In this document: positions 1 to 5,707 of the stretch, piece after piece
Numbering within the stretch: position 1 is the stretch's first letter
How the letters are laid out: each line of letters begins with the position of its first letter
NCBI GenBank assembly: GCA_025060555.1
Contig: JANXBC010000037.1
Coordinates: 1 to 10,618, forward strand
Source: Candidatus Bipolaricaulota bacterium
GTDB lineage: Bacteria > Bipolaricaulota > Bipolaricaulia > Bipolaricaulales > Bipolaricaulaceae
DNA length: 10,618 nucleotides
Reading direction: 5' to 3'
Notes under the pieces: model-generated
Told to the model about the DNA's origin: nothing
Databases searched by the model: none
What the model saw: the letters and a program-made list of their open reading frames with translations, nothing else
Position numbers and translations under genes: made by a program

Positions 1-2
1 AG

Positions 3-152
3 GTGGATGAGCGTGTGGCCGTGGGGGATATCCAGCGCGCTGCTTCGGGATATGCCCGGCTTTTGCGCGCCCTGGTGCGGTTGGATGCCCAACCTGCTCC
101 GAACCATGCTGCGGCAAAGGAGAGGCGGCACCATCAGCGGCGCCGGCGTTAG
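3..152 (+). CDS. C-terminal fragment of an unrecognised protein (5' end outside window)
   Basis: The frame is open from the left edge to a TAG stop and gives 49 residues. It begins VDERVAVGDIQRAASGYARL, an amphipathic-looking helix, passes through a short Ala/Pro stretch, and ends in a strongly basic tail with two His-His pairs and a run of four arginines. Codon third positions are GC-rich like the neighbouring genes, which is why I prefer this frame. A second plus-strand frame is also open from base 1 to 159 but is rich in Trp, Met and Cys and looks less like protein. The basic tail would suit nucleic-acid or ribosome binding, but that is a guess. I do not recognise the family. It converges on groEL. 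Confidence 0.45.
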   Translation: MDERVAVGDIQRAASGYARLLRALVRLDAQPAPNHAAAKERRHHQRRRR

Positions 153-187
153 AAAATAAAAGGCCCCGGAAGAATTTTCCGGGGCCT
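153..187 (-). terminator. Rho-independent terminator of groES-groEL
   Basis: A perfect 11-bp inverted repeat (AGGCCCCGGAA, 161-171, with TTCCGGGGCCT, 177-187) encloses a five-base loop. Read on the minus strand it is followed by TTTATTTTC, a good U-tract, 18 bases past the groEL stop. Read on the plus strand the tract after the stem is poor (GCCTTACT). It is therefore mainly the terminator of the chaperonin operon, though the hairpin could also stop the convergent gene at the left edge. Confidence 0.9.
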
Positions 188-204
188 GCCTTACTAACTC
201 AGCC

Positions 205-1824
205 TCAGTACTCCGGCGGAGGCGTGGGTGGGGTTTCCTTCTTTTCCTCGCGAACCTCGGCGACAAGAGCTTCGGTGACGAGGAGCATCCCTGCAATGGA
301 TGCGGCGTTTTGGAGAGCGGAACGCGTCACCTTCGTGGGGTCGATGACCCCCGCCTCGTACATGTCCACGAACTTCTCCTGAACCACGTCGAAGCCAACG
401 GTGTCCTTCTCCTTCTTCAGTCGCTCCACGATCACCGCGCCCTCGAAGCCCGCGTTCTCCGCGATCTGCCGCACCGGAGCCTCTAAGGCCTTCTTCAGAA
501 TCTGCACCCCGAGCTTCTCGTCGCCCTCGAGCTCCTTCTCCAATTTGTCCAGGACGCGGCTAGCGCGGAGCAGGGCCACCCCACCGCCGGGAAGGATGCC
601 CTCCTCCACCGCGGCCCGCGTGGCCTCCAGGGCGTCCTCAAAGCGGTGTTTCTTCTCCTCAAGCTCGGTCTCGGTGGCTGCACCAACCTTGATCACCGCC
701 ACGCCGCCAGCGAGCTTGGCCTTGCGCTCCTCCAGCTTCTCCCGGTCGTATTCGCTGTCCGTGGTCTTGATCTGCTCCTCGATCTGCTCGATTCTGGCCT
801 TGATGGCCTCGGGGTTGCCCTTCCCGCCGATGATAGTGGTGGACTCGTGCGTCACGCGCACCCGCTCGGCCTGGCCGAGCATGTCCAGGGTGGCGTTGCG
901 CACCTCCATCCCCGCGTCCTCAGCGATGACTACGCCGCCGGTGAGGATGGCGATGTCCTCGAGCATGGCCTTGCGGCGATCGCCGAAGCCCGGGGCCTTC
1001 ACGGCACAGGAGATGAGGGTGCCCTTGAGCTTGTTGATGACCAGGGTGGAGAGGGCCTCGCCCGTGACGTCTTTAGCGATCACGAGGAGGGGCCGGCCGG
1101 TCTGAGCCACCTTCTCCAAAAGCGGGATCATCTCCAGCGCGTTTTTGAGCTCCCGGTCAGTGATGAGGATGTAGGGGTTCTCCAGGTTCACCTCCATCTT
1201 CTTTGGGTCAGTGACGAAGTAGGGGGAGAGGTACTCCCGGTCGAATTGCATTCCTTCCACGACCTCGTAATAAGTCTCGATGGTATCAGAATCTTCCACG
1301 GTGATGACCCCGGACTCGCCCACGACCTCCATGGCATCAGCGATGATCCGGCCCACTTCAGGGTCGTTGGCGGAGATGGCCGCCACCTGAGCGATCTCGT
1401 GCTTGCCGGAGATCTTGCGGGACATCTTCTGGAGTTCCTCTACCACGGCCTTGACGCCCTTTTCGATGCCGCGTTTGAGGGCGATGGGGTTAGCGCCGGC
1501 GGCCACCATCTTGAACCCTTCCTTGATGAGGGCGTGGGCCAAGACGGTGGCGGTGGTGGTGCCGTCACCAGCCACATCGTTGGTCTTGGAGGCCACCTCT
1601 TTCACGAGCTGAGCGCCCATGTTCTCGTAGGGGTCCTTATATTCCTGCTCTTCGGCGATGGTTACGCCGTCGTTGACGATGTCCGGGGAGCCGAACTTCT
1701 TCTCGATGCAGACGTTGCGGCCGCGGGGCCCGAGGGTCACCCGCACCGCATTGGCCAGCTTTTCCACGCCGACCAAGATCTTGCGCCGCGCCTCTTCCCC
1801 GTAGACGACCTCTTTCGCTGCCAT
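205..1824 (-). CDS. groEL: Chaperonin GroEL (Hsp60, 60 kDa subunit)
   Basis: GroEL forms the double-ring ATP-driven cytoplasmic folding chamber that works with GroES. The 539-residue product covers the whole family. It has the nucleotide-binding TLGPRG loop (30-35), the GDGTTTAT ATPase motif (86-93) with Asp87, the catalytic-type Asp397 in FEDAL, and the ILPGGGVALLRA segment (410-421) of the equatorial domain. The apical domain lies at roughly 190-375. I place the start at the ATG at 1824: AAGGAGG lies 6-7 bases upstream, whereas the in-frame GTG at 1830 overlaps that ribosome binding site. The gene follows groES by 10 bases in the usual order and shares its CIRCE-controlled promoter. The C-terminus is unusual: the common Gly-Gly-Met tail is replaced by a short acidic/Lys stretch and TPPTPPPEY. 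Confidence 0.98.
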   Translation of the reverse strand: MAAKEVVYGEEARRKILVGVEKLANAVRVTLGPRGRNVCIEKKFGSPDIVNDGVTIAEEQEYKDPYENMGAQLVKEVASKTNDVAGDGTTTATVLAHALIKEGFKMVAAGANPIALKRGIEKGVKAVVEELQKMSRKISGKHEIAQVAAISANDPEVGRIIADAMEVVGESGVITVEDSDTIETYYEVVEGMQFDREYLSPYFVTDPKKMEVNLENPYILITDRELKNALEMIPLLEKVAQTGRPLLVIAKDVTGEALSTLVINKLKGTLISCAVKAPGFGDRRKAMLEDIAILTGGVVIAEDAGMEVRNATLDMLGQAERVRVTHESTTIIGGKGNPEAIKARIEQIEEQIKTTDSEYDREKLEERKAKLAGGVAVIKVGAATETELEEKKHRFEDALEATRAAVEEGILPGGGVALLRASRVLDKLEKELEGDEKLGVQILKKALEAPVRQIAENAGFEGAVIVERLKKEKDTVGFDVVQEKFVDMYEAGVIDPTKVTRSALQNAASIAGMLLVTEALVAEVREEKKETPPTPPPEY

Positions 1825-1834
1825 ACCCACCTCC

Positions 1835-2107
1835 TTACTCCTCGACGACGGCGAGGATGTCCGCGGTCTTCACGAGGAGGTATTTTTCTTCGCCCACGCG
1901 GACCTCGGTGCCGGCGTAGGCGGCGATGAGGACCTTGTCGCCCACCTTGACCTCGAACTTTTCGCCGGTGCCGAGGGCCACCACCTCCCCCTTCACGGCC
2001 TTCTCGTCCTTCACGGACTCGGGAAGGACGATGCCGCCGGGGGTGCGGCGCTCCTCTTCCTCGATCTTTTTCACGAGCACGCGGCTACCCAATGGCTTGA
2101 TCTTCAT
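1835..2107 (-). CDS. groES: Co-chaperonin GroES (Hsp10)
   Basis: GroES is the heptameric lid that closes the GroEL chamber. The product is 90 residues, about the usual 94-100. It starts MKIKPLGSRVLVKK and carries the mobile loop that docks onto GroEL (about 17-32, with TPGGIVLPES), the GDKVL turn and the YLLVK..DILAVVE C-terminal strand. The frame stays open upstream to 2200. However, GGGAGG seven bases before the ATG at 2107 and the family N-terminus fix the start there, and the upstream part is the promoter/CIRCE region. It is the first gene of groES-groEL and is read from a sigma-A-like promoter with a CIRCE operator in the leader, so HrcA-type heat-shock repression is expected. Confidence 0.97.
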   Translation of the reverse strand: MKIKPLGSRVLVKKIEEEERRTPGGIVLPESVKDEKAVKGEVVALGTGEKFEVKVGDKVLIAAYAGTEVRVGEEKYLLVKTADILAVVEE

Positions 2108-2124
2108 CACACCACCTCCCAGGT

Positions 2125-2151
2125 TTAGCACTTTGAGGTCTAGGGTGCTAA
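2125..2151 (-). promoter_or_regulatory. CIRCE operator (HrcA binding site)
   Basis: The inverted repeat TTAGCACTT - 9 bases - GGGTGCTAA (2125-2133 and 2143-2151) matches the CIRCE consensus TTAGCACTC-N9-GAGTGCTAA with one mismatch per arm. It lies 17 bases upstream of the groES start codon, and the predicted transcription start falls inside it. This is where HrcA normally blocks groES transcription. No hrcA gene is in the window. Confidence 0.93.
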
Positions 2152-2154
2152 AAG

Positions 2155-2183
2155 ATTGTACGAACCTCCAGGCCCTCCCGCAA
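2155..2183 (-). promoter_or_regulatory. Predicted sigma-A-type promoter of groES-groEL
   Basis: On the minus strand, TACAAT (2160-2155, five of six consensus bases) is preceded by a 17-base spacer and TTGCGG (2183-2178, a weak -35). The predicted start near 2149 lies inside the CIRCE element, as is common for HrcA-controlled promoters. The weak -35 box makes this less certain than the operator itself. Confidence 0.65.
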
Positions 2184-2185
2184 GG

Positions 2186-2214
2186 TTGACAGGGGCACAC
2201 CCCCCAAGAACAAT
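2186..2214 (+). promoter_or_regulatory. Predicted promoter of the DUF2227-like gene
   Basis: A perfect TTGACA (2186-2191) is followed by a 17-base spacer and AACAAT (2209-2214, four of six). The expected start at about 2220-2222 coincides with the GTG start codon at 2220, and there is no Shine-Dalgarno sequence in front of it. Its -35 box is only two bases from the -35 box of the divergent groES promoter. Confidence 0.55.
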
Positions 2215-2219
2215 GGCCC

Positions 2220-2642
2220 GTGCCGCGGAGTTCAACCCATTTAGCGGTGGAGCTGGCCTTCCTCCCGGTGTTTATCCTCGTGGGCTACCTTTTGCGCCTC
2301 AAAACCGCACTCCTCCCCTTCAGCGTGGGCTACTTAGGCGGAAGCCTTCTTCTCTCTCCGGACCTCGATCTTAGGGGGAGTCGGGCCGCCCGCCGCTGGG
2401 GATGCCTGCGAGTCATATGGTGGCCGTACGCCCTGCTCTTTCGCCACCGCGGCCTCTCCCACCATCCTCTTTTCGGCCCCCTCACCCGCTTTCTCTACCT
2501 TGGGGCTTGGCTTGCGGGGCTTGGTGTGCTCCTTGTGCGCCTCGGCTTGCAATTCCCCCCAACCCTTTGGGCCTGGCTCATCCCCGCTTTGGTTGGCCTT
2601 TGGGTCCCCCAACTCCTCCACATCTTGCTCGACCGCCTTTAG
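2220..2642 (+). CDS. DUF2227-like putative metal-binding membrane protein
   Basis: The 140-residue product resembles the DUF2227 family, relatives of YdjM-type membrane metal hydrolases, whose biochemical role is unknown. The N-terminus MPRSSTH fits the family's usual MPSGxTH opening and supports the GTG start. Likely metal ligands are His7, Asp48 and Asp50 in SPDLDL, and His76 and His81 in the RHRGLSHH segment. A closing HILLD (134-138) recalls the HxxxD of related hydrolases. Hydrophobic segments lie at about 10-25, 30-47, 92-108 and 115-135, so it is probably an inner-membrane protein. It is somewhat shorter than most relatives I recall. It stands alone between groES (divergent) and the efp promoter, and lacks a ribosome binding site, so it may be translated from a leaderless message. 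The family assignment is from recalled motifs only. Confidence 0.75.
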   Translation: MPRSSTHLAVELAFLPVFILVGYLLRLKTALLPFSVGYLGGSLLLSPDLDLRGSRAARRWGCLRVIWWPYALLFRHRGLSHHPLFGPLTRFLYLGAWLAGLGVLLVRLGLQFPPTLWAWLIPALVGLWVPQLLHILLDRL

Positions 2643-2643
2643 C

Positions 2644-2672
2644 TTGTCAGTCCGGGTGGTTGGGGGTATAAC
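2644..2672 (+). promoter_or_regulatory. Predicted promoter of the efp operon
   Basis: TTGTCA (2644-2649) and TATAAC (2667-2672), each five of six consensus bases, are separated by exactly 17 bases. They fill the 49-base gap between the DUF2227 stop and efp. The predicted start near 2679 leaves a leader of about 13 bases that still contains the AAGGAGG ribosome binding site. It probably drives efp through the PHP gene. Confidence 0.8.
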
Positions 2673-2691
2673 GGCAAAAGAAGGAGGACTC

Positions 2692-3255
2692 ATGGGGATC
2701 ACCATCGGTGAGATTACCAAAGGGATGACGCTCGTTTATAACGGGGTTCTCTATGAAGTATTGGAATTTGAGCACGTGAAGCGTGGCCGGGGTTCGGCCT
2801 TCGTCCGGGCAAAGCTCCGCAACCTTCGCACCGGGCAAGTCATAACCGAGACCCTTCGTGACTCCGATAACCTCGACGCGGCTTTCCTGGAAGTTCGCCC
2901 CATGCAGTACTTATATCAAAGTGGTGATTCCTTCGTGTTCATGGACAAGGAAACTTTTGAAGAGAGGATCATTCCCGCGGAAGTCATCGCCCCCATCCGA
3001 GGCTTCCTCCTCGAGGGCATGGAAGTCACCGGTCTCTATTACCAGGGGGAACTAGTGAAGGTGGAGCCCCCCAATTTTGTGGATCTGCGGGTGGTGGATA
3101 CTCCTCCGGGTGTACGCGGCGATACAGCCACAGGGGGTGAGAAGCCCGCTACATTGGAAACCGGTTTTGTCGTAAAAGTACCGCTTTTCGTACAGGTGGG
3201 GGATGTGATTCGGGTGGACACGCGCACCGGAGCTTATGTGGAGCGGGTGAGCTGA
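2692..3255 (+). CDS. efp: Translation elongation factor P (EF-P)
   Basis: EF-P binds between the P and E sites of the ribosome and relieves stalling at consecutive prolines. The product has 187 residues, the standard length, with three beta-barrel domains. The domain I tip loop is at 28-38 (HVKRGRGSAFV), domain II starts near 65 with the QYLYQSGDSFVFMD segment, and domain III carries the family signature around DTPPGVRGDTATGG (about 143-156) and a VDTRTGAYV end. The ATG at 2692 has AAGGAGG four bases upstream; the open frame back to 2500 is only the previous gene read in another frame. The modifiable tip position is Arg33 where E. coli and Bacillus have Lys. It leads an operon and is followed after one base by the first Asp23 gene. 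Confidence 0.97.
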   Translation: MGITIGEITKGMTLVYNGVLYEVLEFEHVKRGRGSAFVRAKLRNLRTGQVITETLRDSDNLDAAFLEVRPMQYLYQSGDSFVFMDKETFEERIIPAEVIAPIRGFLLEGMEVTGLYYQGELVKVEPPNFVDLRVVDTPPGVRGDTATGGEKPATLETGFVVKVPLFVQVGDVIRVDTRTGAYVERVS

Positions 3256-3256
3256 T

Positions 3257-3637
3257 ATGCCCGAGGTGAAGGTGGAAATGCGCCTACCGTTGGGCCGGTT
3301 GACCATTCGGCCCGAGGTTTTGGCGGGCATCGTGGGGAAGACCGTGGATCAGATGGAAGGGGTGAAACTCTGGCAGCCCAAAGGGTTCATGGGGGTATTG
3401 GGCGGGGAGTCCGGGGTGGAGTTAGTGGGTCCCGAGCCAGGGGCTATTGACGTCAACGTGAAAATCGCCGTAATGTATGGCTACCCTGTGCACGAAGTGG
3501 CGCAAGGCGTGCAGCAGGCTGTGCGGGAGGCTTTGGAGGGGTTGGCTGGGGTGCGGGTGCGGGAGATCAACGTCTACGTGCAGGAAGTTTTCCTTCCGGA
3601 GATAGAGATGGAAGGAGGCGAGAATGGCGCGGGCTGA
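3257..3637 (+). CDS. Asp23/Gls24 family protein, copy 1
   Basis: The 126-residue product matches the Asp23/Gls24 (DUF322) family, small alkaline-shock or envelope-stress proteins that in Staphylococcus cluster at the membrane through AmaP. Typical features are an opening LGRLTIRPEVLAGIVGKTVD (about 12-31), a VNVKIAVMYGYPVHEVAQGV core (about 66-85) and a closing VRVREINVYVQEV segment. It starts one base after the efp stop, with no strong ribosome binding site, so translation is probably coupled. Its end overlaps the next gene by 14 bases. The precise cellular role in this organism is not shown by the sequence. It is clearly diverged from copy 2, so this is an old duplication rather than a fresh one. 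Confidence 0.87.
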   Translation: MPEVKVEMRLPLGRLTIRPEVLAGIVGKTVDQMEGVKLWQPKGFMGVLGGESGVELVGPEPGAIDVNVKIAVMYGYPVHEVAQGVQQAVREALEGLAGVRVREINVYVQEVFLPEIEMEGGENGAG

Positions 3638-3977
3638 GGAGCTGCAGGAGGGGGAGGTTGGGCGAATAAACATCGCCAAGGATGTGATTGCCACCATTGC
3701 CGCCCTTGCGGCGTGCGAGATCCCCGGCGTGTTTGCCCCCACTGGGGAAGCTTTTTCCCGCGGCCCGGCAGCCCGGCGTTATGTGGATACCGAGCTTCTC
3801 GGTGGGCGGGTGCGCTTGGCCCTAAAAATCGCGGTGGAGTACGGACGTGTTGTTCCGGAGGTAGTTCAGGATCTGCAGGAGAAGATAAAAACTGAGGTGG
3901 AGCGGATGACAGCATTGCCAGTGGAAACTGTGGATGTAGAGGTGACCCGCGTGGTGTTTGCCAAGGAGAGGGCATGA
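3624..3977 (+). CDS. Asp23/Gls24 family protein, copy 2
   Basis: This 117-residue product is a second member of the Asp23/Gls24 family and is closer to the textbook form than copy 1. It has GRINIAKDVIATIAALAACE (13-32), a GGRVRLALKIAVEYG strand (about 60-74), VVPEVVQDLQEKIK (about 76-89) and the end VETVDVEVTRVVF. GGAGG sits five bases before the ATG. The gene overlaps copy 1 by 14 bases and shares an ATGA stop/start with the AmaP-like gene after it, so the three are probably made together. Members of the family oligomerise, so a mixed assembly of the two copies is possible. That is inference. Confidence 0.9.
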   Translation: MARAEELQEGEVGRINIAKDVIATIAALAACEIPGVFAPTGEAFSRGPAARRYVDTELLGGRVRLALKIAVEYGRVVPEVVQDLQEKIKTEVERMTALPVETVDVEVTRVVFAKERA

Positions 3978-4486
3978 GCTTCGTGCTTTGGGTGGAAGCC
4001 ATTTTGCTGTTGGCGGCAGCGGTTTTGGCTGGGCTCGGTGCGGCCTGGATCCCTCCCACCGTTACCGTTAAAGCGACCTCCCTGCCAGAGCTCATTGTCC
4101 GCATCGTCCTTGCTGGTTTTGCCGTGGCGTTTTTCGGGGGTTTTTCCGCGTGCCTGGTCCTTTGGCTGCAACGGCGTGGCTTGTCCGAGCTCCTGCGCCA
4201 ACCTGGCCCGCGCGGCCTCATCTTCATCACTCCTCACACTGTTTCCCAACTAGCCGCGGGCCTTCTCGCCCAGGAGTTCGCGGAGACCCCATTCCGCATC
4301 TATCTGCAACCCCAAAAGGATTCCCTTTCCCTGCGCGTCTTCCTCCGCCTCCCGGAAGAGGCCTCCATCCCGGATCTCGCGGAACGCCTGCAGGAGCTCC
4401 TCACCACTGAACTTTCCCGGCGCACTGGGCTCAAGATCCAAGAGGTGCAAGTGGTGGTGCACGGCACAGTCCGCGCGCCCCGTTGA
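3974..4486 (+). CDS. AmaP-like membrane anchor of Asp23-type proteins
   Basis: The 170-residue product has two predicted membrane helices near the N-terminus (about 4-26 and 41-66), then a basic step (QRRG) and a cytoplasmic domain that reads like a Gls24 domain: LIFITPHTVSQLAAGLLAQE (82-101), a strand pair around 117-126, a helix over DLAERLQELLTTELSRRTG (134-152) and a final IQEVQVVVHGTV strand. This layout is that of AmaP, which tethers Asp23 to the membrane in Staphylococcus. AAGGAG lies five bases before the ATG, and the start overlaps the stop of the second Asp23 gene (ATGA). Its position directly after two Asp23 genes strengthens the call. The sequence itself is divergent, so it rests on architecture and context. 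Confidence 0.78.
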   Translation: MSFVLWVEAILLLAAAVLAGLGAAWIPPTVTVKATSLPELIVRIVLAGFAVAFFGGFSACLVLWLQRRGLSELLRQPGPRGLIFITPHTVSQLAAGLLAQEFAETPFRIYLQPQKDSLSLRVFLRLPEEASIPDLAERLQELLTTELSRRTGLKIQEVQVVVHGTVRAPR

Positions 4487-4884
4487 TGCGGCGCAAAGCC
4501 AGGGACGCGGCCCTTCGCGCCCTCTACCGGGGGGAGTTCCTGGACCTTCCCCCACAAGACCTCCTTGGGGAGTTTGCTCTCCCCAAGGAAGCGCGGCAAT
4601 TTGCGCAGGCACTGGTCGCGGGGGTATTGGCCCACAAGGCCGAGATCGACACGATCATCAACGACCGCGCAGAGGGGTGGGGAGTAGATCGGCTTCCCCT
4701 CGTGGATCGCAACATCCTTCGCCTCGGCCTCTATGAGCTGCTCTTTACGGAAACCCCCCCTGAAGTGGTGATAAATGAGGCTGTGGAGCTTGGGAAGCTT
4801 TACGGGACGGAGAGAGCACCAGCTGTAATAAATGCCATTCTAGACAGGGTATGGAAAGAGAGGCGGGATGCAAAGGTGGGCTGA
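4486..4884 (+). CDS. nusB: Transcription antitermination factor NusB
   Basis: NusB binds boxA RNA with S10/NusE and promotes antitermination in rRNA operons. The 132-residue all-helical product is of family length. It starts MRRKARDAALRALYRGEF, the RNA-binding N-terminal helix, and has the well-conserved C-terminal half: LVDRNILRLGLYELLF (72-87), PPEVVINEAVELGKLYGTE (91-109) and VINAILDRV (114-122). I take the ATG at 4486, which overlaps the preceding stop as TGATG, rather than the TTG three bases earlier. The end overlaps the PHP gene by 17 bases. An Asp23-type gene next to nusB is a familiar Firmicute arrangement. Confidence 0.95.
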   Translation: MRRKARDAALRALYRGEFLDLPPQDLLGEFALPKEARQFAQALVAGVLAHKAEIDTIINDRAEGWGVDRLPLVDRNILRLGLYELLFTETPPEVVINEAVELGKLYGTERAPAVINAILDRVWKERRDAKVG

Positions 4885-5707
4885 TCTGCATTTACATACG
4901 CGGTGGTCGGACGGGACCCAAACCCTCTTAGAACTGTTGGCCCGCGCCAAATCCCTGGGCCTCCAGACAGTGGCGATCACTGATCACGATACGATCGGAC
5001 CGGATCTCCTTTTCCCTGAAGAGGTCAAGGGTGGGTTAGAGGTGATCACGGGTGTGGAGATAAAAGCGGAGATCCTTGGCGAGCGCGGTGAGATCCTCGG
5101 GTATTTTGTGGATCCCAAACATCCTGCGATGCGTGCGCTCTTTGCCTGGATGGGCAAGGCGCGAGAGGAGCGAATGAAGGCCATGGTCCAACGCTGCCGG
5201 GAGGTCCTGCACCTTCCCATTAGCTACGAAGAGGTGCAGAGCCGCGCCCAGGGCTCCGTGGGCCGACCGCATCTTGCCTCCCTTCTTTTGGAGTACGGGG
5301 TGGTCACGAGTCTTGAGGAGGCCTTTGCCCAATACCTAGGGGATGGCGGGCCCTGTTATGTTCCCCTCCCTCGGCCGACCAGCGGCCAAGTGATCGAAGC
5401 AATCCGCGCCGCCGGTGGGGTCCCTGTCCTCGCCCACCCAGGGTTCCACACCTTCACTGATTGGGAGGGAACCCTACGCGCGCTCAAGAGCGAGGGTCTA
5501 ATGGGGGTAGAGGTTTTCTACCCCTATGAGCCCAGGGAAAAGCCCCTCAATCCGCAGCTGGGATGGCTTCCTGCGCTGGTGGCGGAATTTGGTTTCATCG
5601 GCACAGGCGGATCCGATGACCATGGCCCCAGATCGGTCAAAGAGAGCTTGGGAATGGTGAGAGTCCCCTATTCTGTGGTGGACGGGCTTCGCGCGGCCAG
5701 GACTTGA
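4868..5707 (+). CDS. PHP-domain metal-dependent hydrolase, RNase AM / YciV-TrpH type
   Basis: PHP-domain phosphoesterases use a two- or three-metal site. The 279-residue product has the expected ligands: DLHLH (6-10) with His8 and His10, Asp15 in SDG, TDHDT (38-42), Glu64 in TGVEI, His135 in GRPH, His190 in LAHPG, and Asp250/His252 in SDDHG. An insertion at about 85-170 between the halves of the PHP fold gives the architecture of the YciV/TrpH group. That group includes E. coli RNase AM, a 5'-to-3' exonuclease that trims rRNA 5' ends, and nucleoside 3',5'-bisphosphate phosphatases. The sequence does not settle which substrate is used. It overlaps nusB by 17 bases and is the last gene of the operon. 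Its end overlaps the convergent DUF1385 gene by 40 bases, with no terminator between them. Confidence 0.9.
   Translation: MQRWADLHLHTRWSDGTQTLLELLARAKSLGLQTVAITDHDTIGPDLLFPEEVKGGLEVITGVEIKAEILGERGEILGYFVDPKHPAMRALFAWMGKAREERMKAMVQRCREVLHLPISYEEVQSRAQGSVGRPHLASLLLEYGVVTSLEEAFAQYLGDGGPCYVPLPRPTSGQVIEAIRAAGGVPVLAHPGFHTFTDWEGTLRALKSEGLMGVEVFYPYEPREKPLNPQLGWLPALVAEFGFIGTGGSDDHGPRSVKESLGMVRVPYSVVDGLRAART

Noticed and set aside
401..1105. 234-codon plus-strand open frame
   Set aside because: Ser/Arg-rich antisense shadow of groEL with no family features.
1828..1830. GTG start for groEL two codons before the ATG
   Set aside because: It overlaps the AAGGAGG ribosome binding site. The ATG at 1824 has correct spacing and the usual MAAKE opening.
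646..1929. 427-codon open frame on the plus strand
   Set aside because: It lies wholly opposite groEL and the end of groES. Its His/Leu/Gly/Asp-rich composition is what the complement of a GC-rich gene gives, and it has no recognisable domain.
2108..2200. N-terminal extension of groES to 2200
   Set aside because: The stretch holds the CIRCE element and -10 box and would be upstream of or at the transcription start. GroES proteins begin at the MKIKPLG position, which has a good ribosome binding site.
2500..2691. N-terminal extension of efp by 64 codons
   Set aside because: It is the DUF2227 gene in another frame plus the efp promoter. The ATG at 2692 has AAGGAGG and the family N-terminus.
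2334..2720. 128-codon minus-strand open frame
   Set aside because: Antisense to the DUF2227-like gene and the efp promoter; low-complexity Pro/Lys/Glu composition with no domain.
3574..4230. 218-codon minus-strand open frame
   Set aside because: Antisense to asp23 copy 2 and the AmaP-like gene; Arg/Pro/Ser-rich, without recognisable motifs.
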